NCBI GenBank assembly: GCA_023145555.1
Contig: JAGLDO010000234.1
Span: forward strand, 1-7,601
Direction: 5' to 3'
Length of the DNA stretch: 7,601 bases
Source: Bacteroidales bacterium
GTDB taxonomy: Bacteria > Bacteroidota > Bacteroidia > Bacteroidales > B39-G9
Below, piece after piece: positions 1-5,935 of this stretch (position 1 is its first letter; every line of letters starts with the position of its first letter). The notes under the pieces are model-generated. The model was not told where the DNA came from. It worked only from the letters and a program-made list of their open reading frames with translations, and searched no databases. The position numbers and the translations under genes were made by a program.

Positions 1-497
1 AAAATTGATGAGCCATCGAAATTAATATCAACACTGTAAGCTGTTGTAGGAATACCCATTCCTGTTAGCATTGTTGGTAATAATGCAATTTGAGTTTCAA
101 AAGATGGTAGTCCTCTATTATACTTAGCTGTACCACCTCCTGCATTAGGGCTTAAACCAAACGAAATTGCAAGTTTGTCCATTTTATATACTGAATAAAA
201 AGCAGGGAAAGCAGGAACTGTAACATCTCCCGTATATTTATGCTCATTTAAAAATAGAAAATCATTTTGAATTGTTTTTGTTTGAAAAATTGTCTGGTTA
301 GATAATGAAAGATAAAAGCCATTGTCTAACATCATTAAACCTGCAGGATTATAATAAACAGCGTCAACTGAGGTAGAAGCATCTCTTGATAACATCCTGA
401 TAAATCGAGCACTTTGATTAGAGTTTGTTAAAATACCACCTGCAAATATCAATGAATATGCAGAAAGAAAAATTAGTGTTAAAGTAAATTTTTTCAT
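1..497 (-). CDS. FadL/TodX-type outer-membrane protein, N-terminal part (runs off the left edge)
   Basis: The reading frame is open on the minus strand from an ATG at 497 to the window edge, about 165 codons without a stop, so the gene is partial only because the window ends. The protein begins with MKKFTLTLIFL, a signal peptide probably cleaved after A19. The mature start is GGILTNSNQSARFIRMLSRD, followed by DAVYYNPAGL at residues 45-54. The N-terminal GG, the N-Q-S-A run, the R-D-A segment and NPAGL are the conserved start of the FadL/OMPP1/TodX barrels, as these look in Bacteroidetes. Family members are outer-membrane channels for long-chain fatty acids or other hydrophobic compounds; the substrate here cannot be read from the sequence. 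The gene is divergent from the TetR gene and shares its upstream region, so joint control is possible but unproven. The C-terminal barrel is outside the window. Confidence 0.85.
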   Translation of the reverse strand, partial: MKKFTLTLIFLSAYSLIFAGGILTNSNQSARFIRMLSRDASTSVDAVYYNPAGLMMLDNGFYLSLSNQTIFQTKTIQNDFLFLNEHKYTGDVTVPAFPAFYSVYKMDKLAISFGLSPNAGGGTAKYNRGLPSFETQIALLPTMLTGMGIPTTAYSVDINFDGSSI

Positions 498-500
498 AAT

Positions 501-520
501 AATTTAATTTAATTTAATTT
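501..520. repeat. (AATTT)4 pentanucleotide tandem repeat in the FadL-like gene leader
   Basis: Four perfect copies of AATTT lie 3 bp upstream of the minus-strand start codon at 497, where the ribosome would bind. The AT-rich leader suits Bacteroidetes translation starts, which usually lack a Shine-Dalgarno sequence. A change in copy number could alter leader spacing, but four copies is short for a phase-variable tract. Confidence 0.6.
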
Positions 521-537
521 ATATTCATATTTATATA

Positions 538-545
538 CAAATATA
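538..545 (-). promoter_or_regulatory. Candidate -7 element for the FadL-like gene
   Basis: Read on the minus strand this is TATATTTG, an exact match to the Bacteroidetes -7 consensus TAnnTTTG. It would start transcription about 35 nt before the ATG at 497. At the expected 19-bp spacing the -33 position reads TTTT rather than TTTG, so the match is partial. In such AT-rich DNA a chance match is possible. Confidence 0.4.
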
Positions 546-652
546 TTCTAAATTTTGAATAATTAAAATTTTGCATGAAATAAGGAGTAAAGGAAAAATA
601 GAATTTCTATGGAATTTTTAATCATTCTCTGCTTTATAAAAAAAAATATAAT

Positions 653-673
653 AATGCAACTTAATTTTGCATT
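653..673. promoter_or_regulatory. Inverted repeat AATGCAA-N7-TTGCATT over the TetR-gene -33 region
   Basis: Perfect 7-bp arms at 653-659 and 667-673 are separated by 7 bp. The right arm covers the TTTG at 666-669 proposed as the -33 element of the TetR gene. The related 10-mer AATTTTGCAT occurs at 663-672 and again at 567-576, next to the candidate minus-strand promoter. A dimeric regulator bound here would block RNA polymerase. Which protein binds is unknown; the TetR product is one candidate, although the dyad at 696-711 looks more like a TetR-type operator. Confidence 0.4.
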
Positions 674-696
674 TTGATTTATTAATTATATTTTTG
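666..696 (+). promoter_or_regulatory. Bacteroidetes-type promoter of the TetR gene
   Basis: TTTG at 666-669 and TATTTTTG at 689-696 are separated by 19 bp. This matches the -33 (TTTG or TTG) and -7 (TAnnTTTG) elements of the primary sigma factor of Bacteroidetes with ordinary spacing. Transcription would start near 702-705, about 33 nt before the ATG at 736. It is the best promoter match in the window and probably drives the whole downstream cluster. Confidence 0.65.
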
Positions 697-711
697 ACCG
701 TCCGTTCAGTC
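696..711. promoter_or_regulatory. Probable TetR-family operator
   Basis: The 16-bp imperfect palindrome GACCGTCCGTTCAGTC matches its reverse complement at 10 of 16 positions, with perfect outer GAC/GTC and central CG. The symmetry continues in a T run on the left and an A run on the right. Many TetR-family operators have this GACCG...CGGTC-like form. The site starts at the last base of the -7 element and covers the expected transcription start, and lies 24 bp upstream of the TetR start codon, the classic position for autorepression. That the neighbouring repressor binds here is inference. Confidence 0.6.
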
Positions 712-735
712 GAAAAAAATGTAAAATAAATAAGT

Positions 736-1311
736 ATGTCACCACGAACCACAAATCAAGTAAAAAAGATAAGAGAGGAGAGGATAGAAGAGATAATGAA
801 TTCTGCCCTTGAGGTATTTGCAGAAAATGGCTACTTGTCGTCATCTATAAGCAAAGTTGCACAACACGCAGGCATCTCAAAGGGATTGCTATACAATTAT
901 TTTAAGAGCAAAGATGAGCTTGTAAAAGAAATTATAGTAAAAGGTCTTAATTCTCTTATTAAAGATGTGAAATTACATGAAAATATTACGATTAGCGAGG
1001 ATCAATTTGTGTTTTTTGTGCATAGAAGTTTTAAATCAATACAATCTAATCTTAAATTTTGGAAATTATACTATAATTTGATAATGCAACCACCTGTTTT
1101 GGCTCTTATTGCAGATGATATATGGCAGTATGTAATGCCTTTTATGAATATTCTGATTAATTATTACACTAAAAAAGGTGTTGAAAATCCTGAGGCAGAA
1201 GCCAGAGCACTTATTGCTATGTTAGATGGTGTTGGACTTGATTATATTTCCGATCCGAAAAATTTTCCTATTAATGAAGTAGAAAAAATTATAATTAAAA
1301 AATTCAAGTAA
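736..1311 (+). CDS. TetR/AcrR-family transcriptional regulator
   Basis: The 191-residue length is typical for the family. Residues 14-62 form the N-terminal DNA-binding domain: a first helix (EERIEEIMNSALEVFAENGY), then the helix-turn-helix with ISKVA at 38-42, AGISKGLLYNYF at 45-56 and SKDEL at 58-62, which is the standard TetR pattern. The C-terminal two thirds are alpha-helical, form the ligand and dimer domain, and include a GVGLDYI segment near the end. Family members are usually repressors released from DNA by a small, often hydrophobic or toxic, ligand. It is the first gene of the cluster, 21 bp before the LolA-like gene, with an operator-like dyad at its own promoter. It probably represses itself and the transporter genes, possibly also the divergent FadL-like gene. 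The ligand is unknown. Confidence 0.9.
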   Translation: MSPRTTNQVKKIREERIEEIMNSALEVFAENGYLSSSISKVAQHAGISKGLLYNYFKSKDELVKEIIVKGLNSLIKDVKLHENITISEDQFVFFVHRSFKSIQSNLKFWKLYYNLIMQPPVLALIADDIWQYVMPFMNILINYYTKKGVENPEAEARALIAMLDGVGLDYISDPKNFPINEVEKIIIKKFK

Positions 1312-1332
1312 TTAACTAAAAATCATTAAGTT

Positions 1333-2085
1333 ATGATGAAAAAAATATTTGTTTCCATTTTTGCTTTTACCTTATATTCTATGGGTAGTTTGCATGCTCA
1401 AAATGCTACAGAAATAATTAAAAAAGCTGATGATAAGATGCGTGGCACAACCAGTCAGGGAAAAATGACAATGACTGTAATAAGACCGGGGTGGTCGCGT
1501 ACAGTTTCGATGAAAACATGGTCAAAGGGCAGTGATTTCTCATTAATTTTTATTACTGCTCCTGCAAAAGAAAAAGGGCAAGCATTTTTAAAACGAAAAA
1601 CCGAAATGTGGAACTGGGTACCAACTATTCAAAGAATGATAAAAATCCCGCCATCAATGATGATGCAATCATGGATGGGCTCAGATTTTACTAACGATGA
1701 CCTTTTAAAAGAATCTTCTATTGTTGTTGATTATACTCATAAAATTATTGGAAGTGAGACAATTGCGGGGCTTGATTGTTACAAAATTGAACTAACACCA
1801 AAAGAGGATGCTCCTGTGGTATGGGGAAAAATTATTTCGTGGGTAAGCAAAAAGTCATTTAACACCATGAAAACTGAATATTATGATGAAGACGGCTATT
1901 TAGTTAACATTGAGACAGCTTCTAATATCAAGAAAATGGATGATAGAGTAATACCAACAAGATTTGAAATTGTTCCGGTTGAAAAAAAAGGACATAAAAC
2001 CGTGTTAGAATTTACCAGTTTTCAATTTAATAAACCAATTAACGATAATTTTTTCTCACAACAAAACATGAAGAAAATCAGATGA
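1333..2085 (+). CDS. Periplasmic LolA-like protein (outer membrane lipoprotein-sorting family)
   Basis: The protein has 250 residues. A signal peptide covers about residues 1-22 (KK, a hydrophobic core, then LHA before Q23). No cysteine follows the cleavage site, so it should be a soluble periplasmic protein and not a lipoprotein. The mature part matches the LolA-like class (PF17131-type, COG2834): a beta-rich domain with a conserved tryptophan (MKTWSKG), LIFITAPAKEKGQAFLK, MWNWVPTIQRMIKIPP and the hallmark SWMGSDFTNDDLL. LolA-fold proteins carry lipidated or other hydrophobic molecules across the periplasm. The gene sits between the TetR regulator and two LolC/E-like permeases, which suggests a dedicated carrier for that transporter rather than the general LolA. 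Cargo is not visible. Translation may start at either of two adjacent ATGs (1333 or 1336); the choice hardly changes the protein. Confidence 0.85.
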   Translation: MMKKIFVSIFAFTLYSMGSLHAQNATEIIKKADDKMRGTTSQGKMTMTVIRPGWSRTVSMKTWSKGSDFSLIFITAPAKEKGQAFLKRKTEMWNWVPTIQRMIKIPPSMMMQSWMGSDFTNDDLLKESSIVVDYTHKIIGSETIAGLDCYKIELTPKEDAPVVWGKIISWVSKKSFNTMKTEYYDEDGYLVNIETASNIKKMDDRVIPTRFEIVPVEKKGHKTVLEFTSFQFNKPINDNFFSQQNMKKIR

Positions 2086-2179
2086 TAATGTTTATAATAA
2101 ATTAGGATATGGTTTTCTTAAAAAGGTATATGAAAACGCAATGATGATAGAATTAAAAGCAGCGGAAAATATTTACTAA
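2084..2179 (+). pseudogene. GxxExxY-family protein remnant
   Basis: One frame reads VYNKLGYGFLKKVYENAMMI and then EL before running into an unrelated tail and a stop at 2177. This matches the family's N-terminal core, usually like GxGFLExVYExAxxxEL. The motif that names the family, GxxExxY, appears as GFLKKVY, so its glutamate has become lysine. There is no start codon in the expected place and only about 30 of roughly 125 residues remain, so it is a decayed fragment. It starts at the stop codon of the LolA-like gene and nearly fills the gap before permease 1. Confidence 0.7.
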
Positions 2180-2190
2180 CGATTTAAAAA

Positions 2191-2220
2191 ATCAGTAAAT
2201 ATCAGTTAAATAAGTTAAAT
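2191..2220. repeat. Degenerate 9-11 bp direct repeats after the GxxExxY remnant
   Basis: ATCAGTAAAT (2191-2200), ATCAGTTAAAT (2201-2211) and AAGTTAAAT (2212-2220) lie head to tail, followed by CTGTGTTCT. They sit directly between the gene remnant and permease 1. They may be flanking sequence that arrived with the GxxExxY gene; from memory, repeats of this look are common next to such genes in Bacteroidetes. Confidence 0.5.
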
Positions 2221-2253
2221 CTGTGTTCTATTAAATTAAATAATATATTAATA

Positions 2254-3474
2254 ATGAAAAAATATATAAAACTTGCATGGCGAAATTTATGGCGAAACAA
2301 ACGAAGAACTTTAATTACTACTTCTTCAATATTTTTTGCCGTGTTTCTTGCATCTGTAATGAGGTCTATGCAAATAGGCTCTTATGGCAAAATGATTAAT
2401 GATGTGGTAGAGTTTTACACAGGTTATATTCAAATTCATCAGAATGGATACTGGGATAACAAATCCATTAATAACACTTTTGAGTATAATGATACAATCA
2501 TTAATAAAGTAAAATCGCTTAAAAATACTAAATTGTATGTTCCTCGTTTAGAATCTTTTGCTTTAGCATCGGTAGGCGATATTACAAAAGGAGTTATGTT
2601 AATAGGTACTGACCCTGAAATGGAAAATAAATTTACCAAACTCTCAAAACGAATTATTAAAGGCAAATATTTATCGGAAAATGATAACGGTGTTTTAGTT
2701 GCTGAAGATTTAGCCGATTATCTTAGGCTGAATGTAAATGACACAATAGTTTTTTTATCACAAGGTTACCATGGTATTACTGCTGCCGATAAATATCCTG
2801 TTAGAGGAATAATTCATTTTCCGACTCCGGATTTAAACAGCACAACTGTTTATATGACTTTAAAAAATTGTCAATATTTTTATTCTGCCGATAATCGTTT
2901 AACATCTATTGCAATTATAGTAAATAATCCCAAAAAAATTAAAAAAACAACAAAACGATTAGCAACTTTACTGGGAGATAAATATGAAGTTATGAAATGG
3001 AATCAAATGCTTGTACAATTAGTTCAAGGCATTCAAAGTGATAATGCAGGAGGCATATTATGGATAGGGATACTTTATTTAATAATTACTTTTGGAATTT
3101 TCAGCACTATAATAATGGGTATTGTTGAGCGTAACAAAGAATTTGCCGTTATGGTTGCTGTTGGAACTCAAAAAGCAAAACTCGTCATCATTACAATTTA
3201 CGAAATATTTTTTATGTGTATGATTGGCATATTTTCCGGTTTGGCTTTTAGTTTACCTATAATATACTATTATTTTAACAATCCGATAAGGCTTACGGGT
3301 GAAGCAGCACAAGCAATGGAAAAATGGGGTGTCGATCCGATTTTTGCTTTCTCTTTAGACCCAAGTCTATTTGTTAATCAAGGTTTTATTGTTATTTTAT
3401 TGACTTTAATTGCTTCAATATATCCATTAATGATGATTAATAAGTTGAATATAATAAAAGCATTACAAAATTAA
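2254..3474 (+). CDS. ABC transporter permease, FtsX/MacB type, LolC/LolE-like (first of a pair)
   Basis: The protein has 406 residues. The N-terminus AWRNLWRNKRRTLITTSSIF is the amphipathic entry to the first membrane segment (about 19-38), typical of LolC/LolE/MacB permeases. A periplasmic domain of about 225 residues follows, with the YEVMKW segment near its end. Three more membrane segments lie at about 267-290, 311-338 and 377-394. Between segments 2 and 3 is the FtsX motif ERNKEFAVMVAVGTQKAKL (E292 onward), which contacts the ATPase. This four-segment, large-periplasmic-domain form is the mechanotransmission class that moves lipoproteins or other hydrophobic cargo rather than forming a channel. 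The stop is 15 bp before the second permease, so the two are co-translated and probably form a heterodimer. Cargo is unknown; MacB-like efflux is the alternative, but MacB carries a fused ATPase, absent here. Confidence 0.88.
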   Translation: MKKYIKLAWRNLWRNKRRTLITTSSIFFAVFLASVMRSMQIGSYGKMINDVVEFYTGYIQIHQNGYWDNKSINNTFEYNDTIINKVKSLKNTKLYVPRLESFALASVGDITKGVMLIGTDPEMENKFTKLSKRIIKGKYLSENDNGVLVAEDLADYLRLNVNDTIVFLSQGYHGITAADKYPVRGIIHFPTPDLNSTTVYMTLKNCQYFYSADNRLTSIAIIVNNPKKIKKTTKRLATLLGDKYEVMKWNQMLVQLVQGIQSDNAGGILWIGILYLIITFGIFSTIIMGIVERNKEFAVMVAVGTQKAKLVIITIYEIFFMCMIGIFSGLAFSLPIIYYYFNNPIRLTGEAAQAMEKWGVDPIFAFSLDPSLFVNQGFIVILLTLIASIYPLMMINKLNIIKALQN

Positions 3475-3489
3475 TTAAAATTAAACATT

Positions 3490-4713
3490 ATGATATTTAT
3501 TATTTCATGGAAAAACATCTGGAGAAATAAATTAAGAAGCAGCATTATTATTGCTGCCATTGCTCTTGGTTTATTTGGAGGAATATTTTCAATGGCATGC
3601 ATGAACGGTATGGGAGAGCAAAGAGTTAGATCTGCAATTCAAACACAAATATCTAACATACAAATTCATAATCCTAATTTCCTGAAAAATAAGAAATTAA
3701 AATACTCAATTAATAATGCAGATTCTATAATTAATATTATTAAACAATATCCAAGTGTTAAAGCTGTTTGTAAAAGAACAATTGTAACGGCAATGGCAAG
3801 TACTGCGGAAACAGGAACAGGGATTGTTATTAATGGCATTAATCCGGATAAGGAAATTAAAGTTACTGATATTTCAAAAAAAATAACATCGGGTAACTAT
3901 TTTACAAGACATAAAAAGCATCCGATTTTAATTAGCGAAAAGTTAGCGAGAAAATTAAAAGCGAAAATTCGTTCAAAAATTGTTATCACAACACAAAATA
4001 ATAAAGGAAATCTTATAGGCGGAGCATTTCGTGTTATTGGCATTTTTAAAACTGCCGATTCTTTTTTTGACGAAACACATGTTTTTGTTTTGAATAATGA
4101 TTTAGACAAACTTGTTTACGAAAATCCGAAAAATTATAAAGCTCACGAAATTGCTATTTTATTATTTAATGACGAAAACACCAAAAAATTAGTAAAAGAC
4201 TTAAAATTAAAATTTAACAATTTAAGCATACAAAGTTGGGATGAATCACAAGCTGATTTAAAGATGATGTCATCGTTGATGGATTCTGTGTCATATTTAT
4301 TTTTATCAATTATTCTTTTAGCATTAACATTTGCAATAATAAACACTATGCTTATGGCGGTTTTTGAACGAACTCACGAATTTGGTATGTTAATGGCTAT
4401 TGGGATGTCGAAAATTAAAATTTTTAATATGATTGTGAGTGAAACTATTTTACTTTCAATTATTGGAGCTGCTATTGGCACATTAATTAGTTTATTAAAT
4501 ATTTTGTTTTTTCATATTTATGGAATAAATCTGGCAATTGTATCAAAAGGATTATCATCATTCGGAATAGATTCTGTTATATATCCCGAGGTTGACATTT
4601 CATTTTATTTAATACTTTCAATAATGGTTATTTTTACTGCAATATTAGCATCTATTTACCCTGCTATGAAAGCATTATCAAATAAACCTGTGGAAGCATT
4701 AAGAGCAGAATAA
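3490..4713 (+). CDS. ABC transporter permease, FtsX/MacB type, LolC/LolE-like (second of a pair)
   Basis: The protein has 407 residues and the same architecture as the gene before it. The entry segment SWKNIWRNKLRSSIIIAAIA leads into membrane segment 1 (about 17-39). A periplasmic domain follows and ends with LSIQSWDES, a W-containing segment also seen in LolC/LolE. Further membrane segments lie at about 266-291, 312-340 and 372-392. The coupling motif ERTHEFGMLMAIGMSKIKI (from about residue 293) is closer to the LolC/LolE consensus than in the first permease. Both proteins carry ASIYP at residues 387-391, which supports an origin by duplication and a heterodimeric inner-membrane complex. The matching ATPase lies 526 bp downstream, beyond a block of repeats and a dead gene. 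No operon-ending stem followed by a T run is visible right after the stop. Confidence 0.88.
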   Translation: MIFIISWKNIWRNKLRSSIIIAAIALGLFGGIFSMACMNGMGEQRVRSAIQTQISNIQIHNPNFLKNKKLKYSINNADSIINIIKQYPSVKAVCKRTIVTAMASTAETGTGIVINGINPDKEIKVTDISKKITSGNYFTRHKKHPILISEKLARKLKAKIRSKIVITTQNNKGNLIGGAFRVIGIFKTADSFFDETHVFVLNNDLDKLVYENPKNYKAHEIAILLFNDENTKKLVKDLKLKFNNLSIQSWDESQADLKMMSSLMDSVSYLFLSIILLALTFAIINTMLMAVFERTHEFGMLMAIGMSKIKIFNMIVSETILLSIIGAAIGTLISLLNILFFHIYGINLAIVSKGLSSFGIDSVIYPEVDISFYLILSIMVIFTAILASIYPAMKALSNKPVEALRAE

Positions 4714-4761
4714 ATGTGTAAATATTACACTATAAGCGCTTGTAATTTATTGTCATTGATA

Positions 4762-4794
4762 GACCTTCCAGAGTCTGAAAGACCTGGAAGTGTC
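4762..4794 (+). repeat. Bulged inverted repeat (hairpin) after permease 2
   Basis: A 7-bp stem CTTCCAG/CTGGAAG (4765-4771 and 4784-4790) has an inner GTC/GAC pair set around a TGAAA loop and an outer GAC/GTC pair set. A single-base bulge sits on each side. It lies 48 bp after the permease stop. No T run follows, so it does not look like a standard intrinsic terminator. It could trim or stabilise the mRNA, or be a dispersed repeat; CCTTCCAG/CTGGAAGG hairpins are, from memory, common between Bacteroidetes genes. Confidence 0.55.
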
Positions 4795-4796
4795 GA

Positions 4797-4808
4797 ATTA
4801 ATTGTCAT
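4797..4808. repeat. Left inverted copy of the AATGAC-type repeat
   Basis: ATTAATTGTCAT is the exact reverse complement of ATGACAATTAAT at 5122-5133 and 5162-5173. A shorter ATTGTCATT at 4749-4757 is the complement of 5121-5129. The four-helix-bundle remnant is therefore bracketed by inverted repeats. Confidence 0.55.
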
Positions 4809-4844
4809 GGAAAGTGATTGATAGTCAATGAAAAGTTAATAGAT

Positions 4845-4946
4845 ATGAAATTAGAAGAATTAAAAGTTTATCAATTATCAATGGAAATAGTAATAAAATG
4901 GGACTATTTTTCAAAGGATACTATTTGAAAACAATTAGTCCGCAAA
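4845..4946 (+). pseudogene. Four-helix-bundle (S23/IVP-type) protein remnant
   Basis: From the ATG at 4845 the frame reads MKLEELKVYQLSMEI, then VIKWDYFSKDTI, a stop (TGA, 4926-4928), and KQLVRK. Intact members of this family (TIGR02436, 23S rRNA intervening-sequence protein or four helix bundle protein) carry the pattern KWDYFxKDTIGKQLVRAADS. The stop therefore replaces the expected glycine, probably GGA to TGA. The short link between MEI and VIKWDYF suggests an in-frame loss of several codons. After KQLVR the match breaks off where the nested inverted-repeat element begins. A frame at 5067-5111 (LGNSIGKIKATDKK, then stop) may be the old C-terminus, but that is weak. The gene is dead in three ways: deletion, nonsense and interruption. 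Confidence 0.75.
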
Positions 4947-5064
4947 CCGTGGCACGGATTTGTTGTTAATCAGCAAGTTAATTATAATTTGCTGTCATCC
5001 ATATAAATTAACCGTGCCACGGATAGTTACTTAATCTGTAAACGAATAAAAATTCACTTGCGGA
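4939..5064. repeat. 126-bp nested inverted-repeat element (MITE-like)
   Basis: Three pairs of complementary arms are nested: TCCGCAA (4939-4945) with TTGCGGA (5058-5064); CCGTGGCACGG (4947-4957) with CCGTGCCACGG (5012-5022); and CAGCAA (4971-4976) with TTGCTG (4989-4994). The middle arms are also each palindromic around one central base. The element follows directly on the KQLVR codons of the dead four-helix-bundle gene. It encodes nothing visible. It could be a small non-autonomous mobile element or a dispersed structural repeat. TTAG occurs at 4935-4938 and 5067-5070, which could be a target duplication if the right end is two bases further out; this is weak. Confidence 0.55.
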
Positions 5065-5106
5065 TTTTAGGAAATTCAATTGGTAAAATAAAAGCAACTG
5101 ACAAAA

Positions 5107-5176
5107 AATGACATGAAATAAATGACAATTAATGACGTGAAATAAATAACAGCGTAGCGTAATGACAATTAATGAC
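5107..5176. repeat. AATGAC repeat array before the ATPase gene
   Basis: AATGAC occurs at 5107, 5121, 5131, 5161 and 5171, with a variant AATAAC at 5145. The 16-mer AATGACAATTAATGAC is present twice without change (5121-5136 and 5161-5176), 40 bp apart. TGAAATAAAT follows two of the units. A tandem AGCGT pair (5151-5160) and an AGCGAAGCC tail interrupt and end the array. Its inverted counterparts lie upstream at 4749-4757 and 4797-4808. It ends 63 bp before the ATPase start. Confidence 0.65.
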
Positions 5177-5239
5177 AGCGAAGCCAAAGGGTTATGAATG
5201 AAATAGTTAAAATATTACAACTTTTAAAAACCAAGTATT

Positions 5240-5926
5240 ATGAGTATTATTGAGGTTAAAAATGTTACAAAAGTATATCACGAAACAGAGGTTCAGGTGA
5301 ATGCTGTTAATGGGATTGACTTGTCGTTTGAACAAGGTGAGTTTGCAGCTATTGTTGGACCGTCAGGCTCAGGCAAAACAACGTTATTAAATATTATTGG
5401 AGGCTTAGACGACCCTACAACAGGAGATGTTGTTATTGATGGTATTTATATTAATAAATTAAAATCAAGAAAATTAATTGATTTTAGAATGAGAAATATC
5501 GGTTTTGTTTTCCAATCTTATAATTTAATTCCTGTTTTAACTGCAAAAGAAAATATTGAGTTTATTATGCAGCTTCAGGGCAAATCAAAAAAAGAAAGAT
5601 TTTCAAGAGTTAAAGAACTTTTAACATCAGTGGGTTTAGCCGATAGGATGAACAGCCGACCAAATAAACTATCAGGAGGTCAACAACAAAGAGTGGCAGT
5701 TGCCAGAGCTTTAGCCTCTAAACCTAAGTTTATTCTTGCAGATGAACCAACCGCTAACCTCGACTCAAAATCTACCGAAAAACTGCTCGATATTATGAAG
5801 CAATTGAATAAAGATGAAAATATTACTTTTATCTTCTCAACTCACGATGCTCGTGTAGTTAATAAAGCTCGTAGAATAATTACAGTAGAAGACGGTAAGG
5901 TTGTAGCCGATAAAAAGGTAGAATAA
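5240..5926 (+). CDS. ABC transporter ATP-binding protein, LolD/MacB type
   Basis: The protein has 228 residues, the usual LolD length. All ATPase motifs are intact: Walker A GPSGSGKT (40-47), Q-loop FVFQSYNL (Q92), signature LSGGQQQR (144-151), Walker B ILADE with catalytic E169 (165-169), D-loop NLDS (173-176) and switch histidine in STHD (H202). The run QQQRVAVARAL and the ADEPTANLD segment are typical of the LolD/MacB/FtsE subgroup, which works with FtsX-type permeases. It should energise the two permeases upstream at the inner-membrane cytoplasmic face. The gene lies 526 bp from them because of inserted sequences, but no other transporter is near. The start AGTATTATGAGTATT has no Shine-Dalgarno sequence, and the second residue onward aligns with the usual family start. 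Confidence 0.92.
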   Translation: MSIIEVKNVTKVYHETEVQVNAVNGIDLSFEQGEFAAIVGPSGSGKTTLLNIIGGLDDPTTGDVVIDGIYINKLKSRKLIDFRMRNIGFVFQSYNLIPVLTAKENIEFIMQLQGKSKKERFSRVKELLTSVGLADRMNSRPNKLSGGQQQRVAVARALASKPKFILADEPTANLDSKSTEKLLDIMKQLNKDENITFIFSTHDARVVNKARRIITVEDGKVVADKKVE

Positions 5927-5935
5927 TTTATTAAT

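Larger units (their letters stand above)
4714..5239. other. 526-bp gap between permease 2 and the ATPase: repeats and a dead small gene
   Basis: No intact gene is present. In order it holds a GTCATT motif, a bulged hairpin (4762-4794), an ATTAATTGTCAT arm (4797-4808), a four-helix-bundle gene remnant (4845-4946), a nested inverted-repeat element (4939-5064), a possible C-terminal scrap of the same dead gene (5067-5111) and an AATGAC repeat array (5107-5176). I saw no TAnnTTTG promoter element on the plus strand, so the ATPase probably depends on read-through from upstream. Confidence 0.7.

Noticed and set aside
2439..2666. Minus-strand open frame of 75 codons inside permease 1
   Set aside because: It lies wholly inside a well-supported gene on the other strand, with no family motif; it is a shadow frame.
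3897..4109. Minus-strand open frame of 70 codons inside permease 2
   Set aside because: Shadow of the permease gene; composition follows the complementary codons and no domain is visible.
4143..4346. Minus-strand open frame of 67 codons inside permease 2
   Set aside because: Same reason: it is fully nested in a confident gene and has no recognisable features.
5107..5176. CRISPR array
   Set aside because: Repeat units are 6-16 bp with irregular spacing and near-identical intervening sequence; no spacers or cas genes are present.
2254..5926. Housekeeping lolCDE or macAB assignment
   Set aside because: Motifs fit the LolCDE/MacB superfamily, but separate LolA-like, TetR and barrel neighbours and the lack of a membrane-fusion protein prevent naming it lolCDE or macAB.
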